From NCBI RefSeq assembly GCF_004011885.1, contig NZ_SBEF01000019.1, positions 1 through 63,446 of the forward strand: DNA of 63,446 nt, given 5' to 3'. Both the position numbers and the translations under genes were made by a program. This document shows positions 14,402-24,020 of the stretch, piece by piece. The stretch is from Serratia microhaemolytica (lineage in GTDB: Bacteria; Pseudomonadota; Gammaproteobacteria; Enterobacterales; Enterobacteriaceae). Each line of letters begins with the position of its first letter. Within the stretch, counting starts at the first letter, position 1. Under the pieces are notes generated by a model. That model did no database searches. It was not told where the DNA came from and saw only the letters and a program-made list of their open reading frames with translations.

Positions 14402-14869
14402 AAAACTCTCCGAGGTGTTAATTAAAAATTAAATAAATGTAAAAATAAAGAATGCCTAAATGTTTATTTTTAAATCAATAAGTAACCTCATCACAGTGGC
14501 AATCTCGCTCCGGCGTTAGCTTGGGGTTAAGCGATGTTTTTGTCTGAATTTACGCCTTTCATTAGAATTTATTGTCGTAAAATATAGATTAATGCAGAAT
14601 AAACAACTGTGATCATGCTCTCAAATGTGATAAGTGTACAGAAAAATAAAATTAGTCATTTATATTCAGTTGCTTGCTGTTTTTTTTCGTTTGGTGATGC
14701 TTGATTTTCTTTTTATTTGTAAACTTTTATCTTGCTTTTTAAAACTTTTAATACAGATATGTCATGATTTGTGTGGTATCGTCAGTTGCAGTTATTGTTT
14801 TATTTTTAAATATGGTTTTTCCACTGTTGGATTGTTTTTTATCATGGGTAGCGTTGTGAGGGTGTATCA
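14402..14869. other. AT-rich divergent intergenic region, sdaC / PTS EIIC gene
   Basis: 468 nt without a convincing gene. An 82-codon open frame (14634-14882) reads as a very hydrophobic, low-complexity translation of T-rich DNA and overlaps the next gene, so I do not call it. Promoters for both flanking genes must lie here, but I cannot place them reliably. Confidence 0.5.
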
Positions 14870-15889
14870 GTGGGGTATATAAAAATATTAGTGCGACGTT
14901 ATTTTATCGATGCTACTTCAGCGATGGCATTAGGGCTATTTTCTTCACTTATTATTGGTCTTATTTTGTCACAGTTATCGCGATTACCTTATTTGTCTTT
15001 TTTAACTGACTATGCTGAAGTGGCTAAAATGCCGATAGTCGTTGGTGCGGCAATCGGTGGTGCGATCGCTTTCGCATTAAAGAATAATCCATTAGTAGTA
15101 ATGACGACTATTGTTGTTGGTGCGTTGGGTTACAAATTAGGTGGGCCTGCGGGCGCTTATATTGCTGCTTTGGCTGCTTCTGAAATGGGACGCCTGGTTT
15201 CTGGAAAAACAGGAATAGAGATCATCATTACACCGTTTGTCACATTGGTTGCGGGGGGATTTGTTGCTCACTTGGTAGGGCCTTCAATTTCAGCAGTAAT
15301 GAGTGCACTTGGTCAGTTTTTGATGCAAGCGACAGAGATTTCACCTATTGCGATGGGGATAGTGATTTCGGTTGCTATGGGCATGATTTTGACTGCCCCG
15401 ATCAGTAGTGCAGCATTAAGCGTTACTATTGGTTTATCTGGCCTAGCGGGAGGAGCAGCAACAGTAGGATGTTGTGCCAATATGATTGGGTTCGCTGTGA
15501 TCAGTTATCGGGAAAATCGATTGGCTGGTTTACTTTCGCAAGGGTTGGGGACATCAATGTTACAAGTGCCAAATATCGTGCGACGGCCACAGATCTGGTT
15601 ACCCGTTATTTTAGCTTCTGCGATGTTAGGGCCACTGTCCACTAGCGTATTTAAAATGACTAACATTCCTGCCGGATCAGGTATGGGTACCAGTGGCTTG
15701 GTTGGGCAGTTCGGTACTTATCAGTCCATGGTATTGGAGGCCGGAGCGGATGCAACCAGAATATTTATCTATATGGCACTATTACATTTCATCCTTCCTG
15801 CAGTGTTAAGTTTATTTTTTGCCAGCACCATGCGAAAAGCAGGGTGGATAAAGGATGGTGATATGAAGTTGCGTGAGATTAATCAATAG
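14870..15889 (+). CDS. PTS EIIC-like membrane protein (PTS_EIIC_2 type)
   Basis: A 339-aa polytopic membrane protein with eight to ten hydrophobic segments rich in Gly/Ala, for example PIVVGAAIGGAIAFAL and MGIVISVAMGMILTAPIS. This pattern, with the NIPAGSGMGTSGLVGQ loop, fits the small stand-alone PTS_EIIC_2 family, whose substrate is unknown to me. The start is GTG 14870, seven bases after AGGG. No EIIA or EIIB gene is nearby, so it would need components encoded elsewhere or work without phosphorylation. Confidence 0.75.
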   Translation: MGYIKILVRRYFIDATSAMALGLFSSLIIGLILSQLSRLPYLSFLTDYAEVAKMPIVVGAAIGGAIAFALKNNPLVVMTTIVVGALGYKLGGPAGAYIAALAASEMGRLVSGKTGIEIIITPFVTLVAGGFVAHLVGPSISAVMSALGQFLMQATEISPIAMGIVISVAMGMILTAPISSAALSVTIGLSGLAGGAATVGCCANMIGFAVISYRENRLAGLLSQGLGTSMLQVPNIVRRPQIWLPVILASAMLGPLSTSVFKMTNIPAGSGMGTSGLVGQFGTYQSMVLEAGADATRIFIYMALLHFILPAVLSLFFASTMRKAGWIKDGDMKLREINQ

Positions 15890-15906
15890 ATTGATCTCGT
15901 TTTTTA
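15875..15906 (+). terminator. Intrinsic terminator of the EIIC-like gene
   Basis: A GAGAT(T)AATC / GATT-GATCTC stem overlaps the stop codon and is followed by GTTTTTTATTTT. Placement at the gene end and the long T tract support Rho-independent termination. Confidence 0.7.
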
Positions 15907-16023
15907 TTTTGTCAATTAATCAGTGACATGGATTGATTGACTTTTAAACAGATGAAAAATCTCATGCTGAATCTTCTAACATCAAAATAATTCATCTGTA
16001 GAGTGCAGTTGCAACTAAATAAA

Positions 16024-16974
16024 TTAACTATGACTCTTTTTAGATCGCGAGGTTAGTCTATTCCATAATAAAGAAAGTGTTTTCCTTTTGTAGCTTAAGC
16101 GAATGCTAGGATCCATAAAAAAACCGATACGATGGGTGATTTTTATTTTTTTATCAACAAGTTCATTCTGTTCTTGTGATGAAATCCATTTTGCGTACTT
16201 TAGTTTAAAATCAATCCAGTGACAAAGAATTAAATTGGAGTACTGAGCATCGAAAAATTGCTCCATTCTTTGTATGCAAATAAACAGGTTGTATATCTTC
16301 TCTTTGGAGGGAGTGCTGGATAAACTAGAGCTGTGCTTCAAGTAAATATAAGGAGATGTACGTGAAAAAAAGATGTTTTTAGCATTCAATAATAATTCTG
16401 GGAATACATAAAAATCCTCAAAACAAAATAAATCTGGGATGGGGGATTTATCAAACATAGAACGTTTGATAAATTTCCCTCCTAGATGTGCTTGAAAGTC
16501 TTTATGATGTAAAAAACATACAATAGCATCATGTTGTGATAATTTTTTCGGCCTTAATCCACACCAGTACATATCATCAGTAGTCGCTGCTGTCACTTCA
16601 TGGAGTTTAGTGATTAGCATATCTGGAGTGTTTTTTATTAAGAATAAAATCACCTCTGTGAAGGATCCTTCCCTTAGTAAATCATCACTGTCTAGCATGG
16701 TTACATAATCACCCTTACATTTATTCATGGCAAAGTTTCTAACTTTTCCAGGGTTTTTGAAATCCACAGAAAAAAAGCGTGCTTGGGTTATATTATTAGA
16801 AAAATTGCTGAGAATGGCAGCGGTACCATCTTGTGATGCATCATTGACCAAAATAATCTCTGAGTCCTCCAATCTATCCCCTAAGGCGTTTATGAGACTA
16901 GAAAGAGTTTTGGGCAGAAATTTTTCACTATTATGGGCTGCTATGATAATGCTAAGTGTGGTTTTTTTACTCAT
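16024..16974 (-). CDS. Glycosyltransferase family 2
   Basis: A 316-aa GT-A fold transferase: TLSIIIAAHNSEKFL at the N terminus, the nucleotide-binding VNDASQDGT, and the metal-binding DxD in TMLDSDD at about residue 95. Acceptor and sugar are not predictable. The C-terminal 60 residues are basic (KIKITHR, SYKRKTL), which suits peripheral membrane association. The gene is visibly AT-richer than its neighbours and stands alone on the minus strand, consistent with horizontal acquisition as part of a surface-polysaccharide gene group. Confidence 0.85.
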   Translation of the reverse strand: MSKKTTLSIIIAAHNSEKFLPKTLSSLINALGDRLEDSEIILVNDASQDGTAAILSNFSNNITQARFFSVDFKNPGKVRNFAMNKCKGDYVTMLDSDDLLREGSFTEVILFLIKNTPDMLITKLHEVTAATTDDMYWCGLRPKKLSQHDAIVCFLHHKDFQAHLGGKFIKRSMFDKSPIPDLFCFEDFYVFPELLLNAKNIFFSRTSPYIYLKHSSSLSSTPSKEKIYNLFICIQRMEQFFDAQYSNLILCHWIDFKLKYAKWISSQEQNELVDKKIKITHRIGFFMDPSIRLSYKRKTLSLLWNRLTSRSKKSHS

Positions 16975-17253
16975 TTTTATGATCCGCTTAATTTAACGCC
17001 AGTGTCAATCGATAGAATAATGATTGCTATTTTTTAAAATGATACAATTAAAAATTGTAGATGCTTTTACAGTTTATTAACTACGCCTAATGCATATTGG
17101 GAGATAACTCTCAAACAGAGATTGACTCTTCATCCCGGTAGAATAACAACAAAACAATAATTGAAATATAAGATATGTTAAACTATGTGGACATCATTAA
17201 GAACCTTAGCATAGGATGAATAATATTCAAATTGCTCATATAGATGCCTAAAA

Positions 17254-18273
17254 CTAACTACTTAATAGACAGCTGCTACCAATCTCTTGTTGCATATCAA
17301 TAGACTCAACAAACTGCTGATGCGTTTTTTCTTGGTAATACTCTGCAAGCGTTTTGCTGACAGTGATAGTTGATAGCCACTCAAACAGTTGTTCCAGATC
17401 TTGATACAGCGCTTCTATATCTTGGGTAGTCTGAAACGTCGGGCTACCACCTGGCATAAGCTCGGATGAGTGCAACATAAATTCGATATAATCATAATTG
17501 TTTGCAAGTGTGCGTTTAACTACTTGTTTCATTGAGTGTAGGTTGCGTCCATTGGGCCTTAGCCAGAGTGTCGATGGTGAGCGTTTTTTACCTCTGAGTG
17601 AGTCGACTCTTTGTTTTATGGTATTGAAAAACGAGGAATATTTATTGTGAATGCTCATTGGAACTTCTAATAGCGGTGAATTACCTGGTTTGGCAATATC
17701 TTTTAGATCAACGAAATAGGCATGGGATGGGAAGTGGCGATAGTCACTACCACCATGACCTTGTGGGTTTCCAACTGAGTATTGCCAAGTGACACCAGGG
17801 GTTACTGAGCAGTCAACCTGATAGCCATATTCGACCAATAAGTTTGCGTATAGTGCATTGAATGCCCAACGTCCAGCGCGATGGCTACGCATTTTAACCT
17901 GAAAAATGTCTTCCAGTAGTTTGGTAATGTGATCCACTTTGGCACGAACGAGTTCAGCAGGGTACTCGATCAAATAGGGCTTATAGCGCCAATCATTATC
18001 GGTTAATGGTGCTAAGGGAGGATTATTCCAGGCGTGTAGATGCATACCAATCTCGGCAGTTTGGCGTGCAATCACATCACGACCAAACTCTCTATATTGA
18101 GCATCCATCGCCATCTCATAATTCGTTAGATAAACCGGTTTGCAATTGTATTTTTCACACAACATCTGAAAACGCGGTAAAAACTGCGCGTTCAGGGTTG
18201 ATGCATGTTGTTGATTTTGCCAAAGGTTATCACCCTCAGTATCGATGGTAATAATGAATGCGGGTTTAGTCAT
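17254..18273 (-). CDS. NodB-like polysaccharide deacetylase family protein
   Basis: A 339-aa cytoplasmic-looking protein, as no signal peptide is visible. The N terminus FIITIDTEGDN carries the acidic metal/base residues; GMHLHAWNNPP gives the His-x-His metal site; SHRAGRWAF is a further conserved motif; and LHSSELMPGG provides the late His. These fit carbohydrate esterase 4-type deacetylases that act on N-acetylated sugars in LPS core or other glycans. Its neighbours, three glycosyltransferases, support a role in trimming a surface glycan. An AAGGAG site precedes the ATG. Confidence 0.75.
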   Translation of the reverse strand: MTKPAFIITIDTEGDNLWQNQQHASTLNAQFLPRFQMLCEKYNCKPVYLTNYEMAMDAQYREFGRDVIARQTAEIGMHLHAWNNPPLAPLTDNDWRYKPYLIEYPAELVRAKVDHITKLLEDIFQVKMRSHRAGRWAFNALYANLLVEYGYQVDCSVTPGVTWQYSVGNPQGHGGSDYRHFPSHAYFVDLKDIAKPGNSPLLEVPMSIHNKYSSFFNTIKQRVDSLRGKKRSPSTLWLRPNGRNLHSMKQVVKRTLANNYDYIEFMLHSSELMPGGSPTFQTTQDIEALYQDLEQLFEWLSTITVSKTLAEYYQEKTHQQFVESIDMQQEIGSSCLLSS

Positions 18274-18867
18274 AAAAGCTCCTTCTTGGTATTGTCACTT
18301 ATCTAATCAACTAGCGTCTGGCATTCATGATTCAACAGTGGCGTTGCTTGGTGCAATTTAACTAATTGAAAAATATTGTTTTATTCTTGTTGTCATTCTG
18401 TTGCCAACTGATGCCTAAAAATTCCACTAACGGAATGTGTTCTGTAGTTTTTGCGTACTGTCAGTATCGAAACCAGTGCTGCGATATTTACTGGGATAGG
18501 TAGTCAAATAAAATTTAATCGCGCAGGACCATAACGACAACGGCCAGTCTAGCATGGTTTTTTGAATTTTTTACCATTATTTATAGTGAGTTATGCTTAT
18601 TAAAGGGTGGTGTGTAGGCTCTTTGTCTGTTAAAACAGGTGGAAGTAGAACAGTCTTTGAAGAGGATGGTTAGCAAGCGATGGTGTTATCGCTGGTGAAG
18701 GTGTTTGCAGATCTTCGTCTAACCGGTGACCGGACAGTTATTTTTGCTGGGGGTTTTTGAAATGAGGCAGAACCTGATACTATCAGCAAAGTAGCGATTG
18801 GGTGCTGCTTTGATTTGATTTTATTCCTACAAACGTGGTGATGACTTACTGCGTGGAGCATGCTTGC
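18274..18867. other. Intergenic region between deacetylase and GT4 operon
   Basis: 594 nt, AT-rich, between divergent genes. No open frame with a recognisable protein is present. I looked for a JUMPstart/ops element (GGCGGTAGCGT core) and did not find one. Promoters for both sides presumably lie here. Confidence 0.5.
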
Positions 18868-19998
18868 ATGAAGGCATTTCGTTTGGCGATTGTCCGCCAA
18901 AAATACCGCCCAGACGGTGGCGCGGAGCGCTTTGTCTCCCGTGTATTGGATGCGTTAGGGCAACAGGGACTGGATCTGAATATTATTACGCGTGAATGGT
19001 CGGGTGACACGAATCCCCATTGGCGTGTCTATCTGTGTGATCCACTGAAGTTTGGTCGCATTAGTCGCGAACGTGGATTTGCCCAAGCGGCGAGAGCGTT
19101 GTGGCAGAAAGAGCACTTTGATCTGGTACAGAGTCATGAGCGGTTACCCGGTTGTGATATCTATCGTGCGGGTGACGGTGTGCATCGCCGCTGGTTATTA
19201 CATCGGGCGCGGTTGTTGCCGGAGTGGCAACGCGGTTGGTTATTTATGAACCGTTACAACCGCTATGTGATGAATACTGAGCGAGCGATGTATTCAGCGC
19301 CCGAGTTAAAAGCGGTGATCTGCAATGCAGAGATGATCAAACAGGAAATTATCGAAGATTTTGCTGTGCCAGCCGATAAAATTACCGTTATCTATAATGC
19401 GATAGATAACCAGAAATTTTTACCTGCCAGTGAGCAGCAACGACAGCAGTTACGTACTCAGTATCAGATCCCATTACAGGCACGCTGTTTGGTTTTTGTT
19501 GGCTCGGGATTTGAGCGTAAAGGGTTAGCGGCAGCGATCCGTGCAGTGGCGGCGACGGGTAGTTACTTATTGGTAGTGGGTAAAGATAAGGCAGAGAAGC
19601 GCTATCGTTCACTAGCTCAGTCGCTTGGTTGTACTGAAAGAATTCGCTTTGTTGGGGTGCAAAAGCAGACACTGCCATTTTATCAGGCGGCAGATGCACT
19701 GCTGTTGCCAACATTGTACGATCCGTTCCCAAATGTGATCTTGGAAGCGATGTCCTGCGGGCTACCGGTGATCACCAGTACCACGTGCGGCGGCGCTGAA
19801 TTTATTATGCCTGAGCGCAATGGCTTTGTTTGTGATGCCTTGGATATTGCTGCGTTGAGTGATGCTATCTGCGCTCTACCCGCTCAGACTTTCGATTCCA
19901 AGATGGCACAAGCAGCGCGCCAGCGCATTATGAGCGCCACACCTGAGTTGTTATCTCAACAGCTATTGGGCCTTTATCAAAAACTGTTAACAAAATGA
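18868..19998 (+). CDS. Glycosyltransferase family 4, WaaG-like
   Basis: A 376-aa GT-B transferase. The start is set at ATG 18868 (MKAFRLAIVRQKYRPDGGAE), preceded by GTGGAG at nine bases; eleven more codons are open upstream. The N-terminal RPDGGAERFV loop, SHERLPGCDIYRAGDG and the C-terminal domain with FVGSGFERKGLAAAI and DPFPNVILEAMSCG match LPS core glucosyltransferase WaaG-type proteins. The usual E-x7-E has Asp as the first acid here. It overlaps the next transferase by 4 nt (ATGA), so the two are cotranscribed. Confidence 0.82.
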   Translation: MKAFRLAIVRQKYRPDGGAERFVSRVLDALGQQGLDLNIITREWSGDTNPHWRVYLCDPLKFGRISRERGFAQAARALWQKEHFDLVQSHERLPGCDIYRAGDGVHRRWLLHRARLLPEWQRGWLFMNRYNRYVMNTERAMYSAPELKAVICNAEMIKQEIIEDFAVPADKITVIYNAIDNQKFLPASEQQRQQLRTQYQIPLQARCLVFVGSGFERKGLAAAIRAVAATGSYLLVVGKDKAEKRYRSLAQSLGCTERIRFVGVQKQTLPFYQAADALLLPTLYDPFPNVILEAMSCGLPVITSTTCGGAEFIMPERNGFVCDALDIAALSDAICALPAQTFDSKMAQAARQRIMSATPELLSQQLLGLYQKLLTK

Positions 19999-21098
19999 AG
20001 CAACATATTCTTTTTATTATTGATGGATTACCTGGTGGTGGGGCTGAAAAAGTTACGCTGATCCTTGCAAAAGGGATAAGCGAACGTGGTTATCAAGTGA
20101 CATTGCTATCGCTTAATCAACGACGGGACTATGATATTCCTGAAGGGGTTGACTATCTTGTTGACGATGATGTTTATCAAGGGCCATTACGGCGATGGCA
20201 GGAACTAAAGCGACGAGCAGCTTCACTTGATCGAAAGCTATCTGAATTGTTTGAACGAGTTGGTATTCCTGTTTTAGTGATCTCCAATCTGCATAAAACT
20301 GATCGGATTGTGGTGCGCTCGCAGAAATTGCGTGGCTGCAATGTGTGGCATTGCGTGCACGGTATGTTGGCACATGCCTATCTTGGTAATAAAACGGGAT
20401 TGAACCGCTGGATAAAAAAGAAAAAAATCCAACAGGTATATAATAATCGCCAAGTGGTAGTGGTATCAGAAGCGGTAGGGCACGATCTTATCAAGCAGGT
20501 TGGCGTACAGCCATCTCGTTTAGTGACTATCTACAACCCGTTTAATATTAATGAAATTAAGCAAAAGTCACAGGCCGAGAATCCCTTTTCAGACCAAAGT
20601 TATATATTGCATGTTGGCCGTTTTCACTCAGTGAAACGTCATGACCGTCTGTTAGAAGCGTTTGCGATAGCTAAACTTCCCTGCAAACTCCTGCTGGTTG
20701 GACAAGGTGACGAAAAAGTTAGCGCTTTGATTAAACAAAAAATAGATGCTTTCAACCTTATTGATAAAGTCATAATGGCGGGATTTCATCGCAATCCGCT
20801 GCCAATCATTAAAGGTGCCGAGTTGGTGGTGCTTAGCTCGGATAGTGAAGGATTACCCAGCGTGCTGATTGAAGCATTAATTTGCGGTACACCGGTAGTA
20901 AGTACCAATTGCCCTGGTGGTGTTACTGAAATTATGTCAGGAGAGTTGGCAAATTATTTAGCCGAAATGAGCAGCGAATCACTCGCGCAGAAGTTGCGCT
21001 TAGCGTGGGATAAGCGGCCGTTGATAACACCTGAGTTGTATCAGCAGTTTGAGCAACAGCACATTATTGATAGTTACATTGCATTAAGTAAAAAGTAA
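19995..21098 (+). CDS. Glycosyltransferase family 4
   Basis: A 367-aa GT-B transferase. The N terminus LFIIDGLPGGGAEKVTLIL holds the acceptor-side glycine loop. The C-terminal Rossmann domain has HVGRFHSVKRHDRLLEAF and an intact E-x7-E in SEGLPSVLIEALICG. It is translationally coupled to the WaaG-like gene, so both probably add consecutive sugars to the same lipid-linked or LPS acceptor at the cytoplasmic membrane face. Donor and linkage are not predictable. Confidence 0.85.
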   Translation: MKQHILFIIDGLPGGGAEKVTLILAKGISERGYQVTLLSLNQRRDYDIPEGVDYLVDDDVYQGPLRRWQELKRRAASLDRKLSELFERVGIPVLVISNLHKTDRIVVRSQKLRGCNVWHCVHGMLAHAYLGNKTGLNRWIKKKKIQQVYNNRQVVVVSEAVGHDLIKQVGVQPSRLVTIYNPFNINEIKQKSQAENPFSDQSYILHVGRFHSVKRHDRLLEAFAIAKLPCKLLLVGQGDEKVSALIKQKIDAFNLIDKVIMAGFHRNPLPIIKGAELVVLSSDSEGLPSVLIEALICGTPVVSTNCPGGVTEIMSGELANYLAEMSSESLAQKLRLAWDKRPLITPELYQQFEQQHIIDSYIALSKK

Positions 21099-21140
21099 CT
21101 TGTTGACTGATAGGGTATGCTGTAAGGCATGGTCGTATTG

Positions 21141-21167
21141 GAGAGTATTAGGTAATGTTATACTCTC
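21141..21167 (+). terminator. Possible terminator after the GT4 operon
   Basis: GAGAGTAT (21141-21148) pairs with ATACTCTC (21160-21167), 43 nt after the stop. The stem is AT-rich and the T tract is short, so confidence is low. Confidence 0.3.
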
Positions 21168-21261
21168 TTCAGCACCAACAAGTTTGGCATGCCTCTACCA
21201 GTGGGAATGACCGATGCCATAGCCTATCTAAGTTGCCATTAGTAAGAAAAATCCTTCACCA

Positions 21262-22029
21262 TCAACCACTCACCACTAGCGGATAACCATGCAGTGGATG
21301 AGAAATGATCTGAACCGGATAGTGATAGATACCCTCAATTAGTTCAGGAGATAATACGACTGCAGGTTTACCATCGGCTGCAATTTCTCCTTGATGCAAA
21401 ATAATCATCCGATCGGCATAGTGTGTCGCCAGATTGAGATCGTGCAGCACAGCAATCACTCCCACTCCTCGTTGAGTTAACTCTTTTAATAGCATCAATG
21501 TCTGCTGTTGATGAGCAATATCCAGTGCGGATGTTGGCTCATCCAGCAGAAGCATCGGCGCTCGTGGTGACTGAGCAACTTGGGTCAGGATCCTAGCTAG
21601 GTGAACACGCTGCTGTTCACCGCCTGATAATTGTGGCAACAATCGTTCAGCCAATGATGTGATGGCAAGTTGTGCCATATTGTCGGCAGCAATTTTTTTG
21701 ATTTGATCATGAGAGGCATTGAGCGTCATTCCACCTAGTTCAACGACTTCACGCACCGTGAAATTGAAGTTGAGCGAACTAGCTTGTGGTAGCACGGCAA
21801 GCGACTTGGCTAATTCGGGTGCCGACCAGTGTTGTCTAAGTTTGCCGTAAAAAGAGAGTTCGCCAGCACAACGCAGCTCACCACTCAGTACTTTTAATAA
21901 GCTGCTTTTACCAGTGCCGTTGGGGCCTAAAATCACTGTCAAACAGCCGCTAGCAAAGCTGACGGAAAGATTGTTCAACACTGTTTTACCGGATAGCGAG
22001 AGCTGTGCAGATTGAAGTGTGATCGCCAT
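21262..22029 (-). CDS. hmuV: Hemin ABC transporter, ATP-binding protein
   Basis: ATPase of the heme importer. The 255-aa protein has Walker A GPNGTGKS (residues 35-42), the signature LSGGEQQR (134-141) and Walker B LLLDEPTSALD (160-170), followed by the switch HDLNLATHYAD. Length and sequence agree with HmuV/HugD-type proteins. Its start shares a base with the end of the permease gene, the pattern of a coupled operon. It is last in the leftward heme operon. Confidence 0.94.
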   Translation of the reverse strand: MAITLQSAQLSLSGKTVLNNLSVSFASGCLTVILGPNGTGKSSLLKVLSGELRCAGELSFYGKLRQHWSAPELAKSLAVLPQASSLNFNFTVREVVELGGMTLNASHDQIKKIAADNMAQLAITSLAERLLPQLSGGEQQRVHLARILTQVAQSPRAPMLLLDEPTSALDIAHQQQTLMLLKELTQRGVGVIAVLHDLNLATHYADRMIILHQGEIAADGKPAVVLSPELIEGIYHYPVQIISHPLHGYPLVVSG

Positions 22030-23084
22030 TAGCTTAAGTATCCTCGTTGTTTAATTAACAGCAATAGAAAAAACGGAGCGCCGATGGCGGCGGTAATAAT
22101 TCCAACCGGAATCTCTACTGGAGCGACTAGCGTGCGTGCCAATAGATCAGAGAGCAGTAACAGCAGCGCACCGAACAGCGTCGAGATTGGTAATAACCGT
22201 TGGTGTACTGGGCCGGTAAATTGGCGAGCGATATGCGGCACAACCAATCCAATAAAACCAATTACGCCTGCCAAAGCGACAGCTACCCCCACACCTAACG
22301 CACACAGTAAAATCAGTTGTCGCTTGAGTTGTTGTACATGAACCCCCAGATGTCCTGCTTCTGCTTCGCCTAATAATAATGCGTTGAGTGAGTTTGAGTA
22401 ACGATAACAACAGATTATTGTTAGTGTCAGTGTGGCATACGCCAGGATCAGATTGTGCCAGTTAGCTCCAGCCAGAGAACCGAGACTCCAGAGTGAGAAA
22501 TCACGCAGAGCCTGATCATCGGCGACGTAATTCAGTATTCCCAAGCCCGCACCCGCGATAGCACTGAGAGCGATACCTGCCAGCAGCATCATCGTTGTTG
22601 AACTACGTTGTTGGTAGGTTCCGAGACAATATACCGCAAAAGTAGCGAGGGCACCACCAACGAAGGCAGAGAGTGGAACGACGGTAAAGGTGAGTAACGA
22701 GGTTGTGGACAGCATCGCACCGACAATCACAATTGCGCAGGCCGCCCCGAGAGAGGCACCAGCAGAAACACCAATAATGCCAGGATCTGCTAATGGGTTG
22801 CGAAAAAGAGCCTGCATCACACTACCACAGAGCGCCAGTAAACCGCCGATGGCTATAGCCAGTAGGGTACGCGGGATGCGTACCTGACGAATAATCAACT
22901 GCCCATATTCTGGTAGATCAGTCATGAAGGGGGAGAGTGCTGCAATCACGGTTTTCACCGGAATATACATTGCACCGAAGCTTATCGAGCCGAGGATCAG
23001 CAGGCATAACAGCAGAGTGCTTGTGCCGATCAGCAACGACATCGGTAGACGCTGGGTAAGCAAAATTTGGCTTGAACGTTGCAT
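22029..23084 (-). CDS. hmuU: Hemin ABC transporter, permease (FecCD family)
   Basis: A 351-aa inner-membrane permease of the FecCD/BtuC type with about ten membrane segments. RVPRTL-like RIPRTLLAIAIGGLLALCG, the DPGIIGVSAGASLGA motif and GFIGLVVPHIAR, which contacts the ATPase, are all visible. It moves heme across the inner membrane with the ATPase and the periplasmic protein HmuT encoded on either side. There is a 15-nt gap to hmuT. Confidence 0.95.
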   Translation of the reverse strand: MQRSSQILLTQRLPMSLLIGTSTLLLCLLILGSISFGAMYIPVKTVIAALSPFMTDLPEYGQLIIRQVRIPRTLLAIAIGGLLALCGSVMQALFRNPLADPGIIGVSAGASLGAACAIVIVGAMLSTTSLLTFTVVPLSAFVGGALATFAVYCLGTYQQRSSTTMMLLAGIALSAIAGAGLGILNYVADDQALRDFSLWSLGSLAGANWHNLILAYATLTLTIICCYRYSNSLNALLLGEAEAGHLGVHVQQLKRQLILLCALGVGVAVALAGVIGFIGLVVPHIARQFTGPVHQRLLPISTLFGALLLLLSDLLARTLVAPVEIPVGIITAAIGAPFFLLLLIKQRGYLS

Positions 23085-23099
23085 GATTACATTACCGAG

Positions 23100-24020
23100 T
23101 TAGTGAACAGTCGATAAGGTCAGGGTCTGTTGTAACTGTTCGGCAAGTGCCAGGCTGGAGAGCCCAAAACCCCCTTGCAGTGCATAACTTGGCACCGAAA
23201 TCACTTGTCGTTGCTTCACTGCCGGTGTTTCTGCTAACAGAGGATGTTGTGCCAGTAGCCCGGAAATGCCCCCTAACTGTTTAAAACTGCGCTCGGCGAG
23301 CAAAATCACATCGGGTTGAACTTGTAAAATGGCATCGATGGCAACTGTAGGATAATTCTTGCCGTAGTGGGCTAGCGGGTTGTCCAAACCGGCTAAACGA
23401 ATAATTTTATCCACGGTTGTCTGTTGGCCAGCAACCGCAATTGGGCGCCCTTGTTGCAGCAACATAAAGATCACTTTACGTCGCTTGCCGCTACGCTGTT
23501 GCGTTAACTGTTGCCAGCGTGTTTGGACCTGGGCTTTGATTTCAACTGCTTGCTGCTGCCGCTGGGTGAGTTGTGCTAACTGATCAATTCGCTGGCACAG
23601 TTGATTGAGCCAGGCATACTCAGCATCGAAAGTTGTGCTGAATTGATCCACGCTCAGGTGTTTTTCAGTCACTTGTTTTTCATTAAATTGTTGCACATTA
23701 ACTCCAGCCGAACGCAGCAATTGTAGAACACTATTTGGCCCCATCTCCTCAGAACCGACCAGATGTGTTGGCTTCAGCGCTAGCAAGCCTTCAGCCGAGA
23801 GTTGTCGCTGATAGCCAACGATAGGCAATGACTCCCCCTTGAGTAACTGCCTGCTGCTAACATCGACCGCGACCAACTGTTCGGCAGCATCTAATGCCAG
23901 CAAAATTTCGGTGATTGTTGAACCGATGCTGATAATCCGAGTCGTTGCCTGTACTGAGTTGACGATCAACATCCCACTCAGATAGAACAGCGTGGCAAAC
24001 AGCAGATGGGTGAGTCTCAT
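23100..24020 (-). CDS. hmuT: Periplasmic hemin-binding protein
   Basis: A 306-aa substrate-binding protein of the class III (BtuF/FhuD-like) fold. A signal peptide MRLTHLLFATLFYLSGMLIV with cleavage near VQA is followed by RIISIGSTITEILLALDA and VGYQRQLSAEGLLALKPTHLVG. The conserved YQRQ(L/I)S(A/V)EG pattern and the lack of a lipobox fit HmuT/HutB. It overlaps exbD by an ATGA. Confidence 0.93.
   Translation of the reverse strand: MRLTHLLFATLFYLSGMLIVNSVQATTRIISIGSTITEILLALDAAEQLVAVDVSSRQLLKGESLPIVGYQRQLSAEGLLALKPTHLVGSEEMGPNSVLQLLRSAGVNVQQFNEKQVTEKHLSVDQFSTTFDAEYAWLNQLCQRIDQLAQLTQRQQQAVEIKAQVQTRWQQLTQQRSGKRRKVIFMLLQQGRPIAVAGQQTTVDKIIRLAGLDNPLAHYGKNYPTVAIDAILQVQPDVILLAERSFKQLGGISGLLAQHPLLAETPAVKQRQVISVPSYALQGGFGLSSLALAEQLQQTLTLSTVH

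Noticed and set aside
14634-14882. 82-codon hydrophobic plus-strand frame before the EIIC-like gene
   Set aside because: It is the translation of T-rich DNA, overlaps the better-supported GTG start at 14870 and has no family features.
18274-18867. JUMPstart/ops antitermination element ahead of the glycosyltransferases
   Set aside because: The GGCGGTAGCGT core is not present on either strand of the region.
18670-18900. 76-codon minus-strand frame before the WaaG-like gene
   Set aside because: No ribosome site, His/Ser-rich random composition, and it overlaps the GT4 start.
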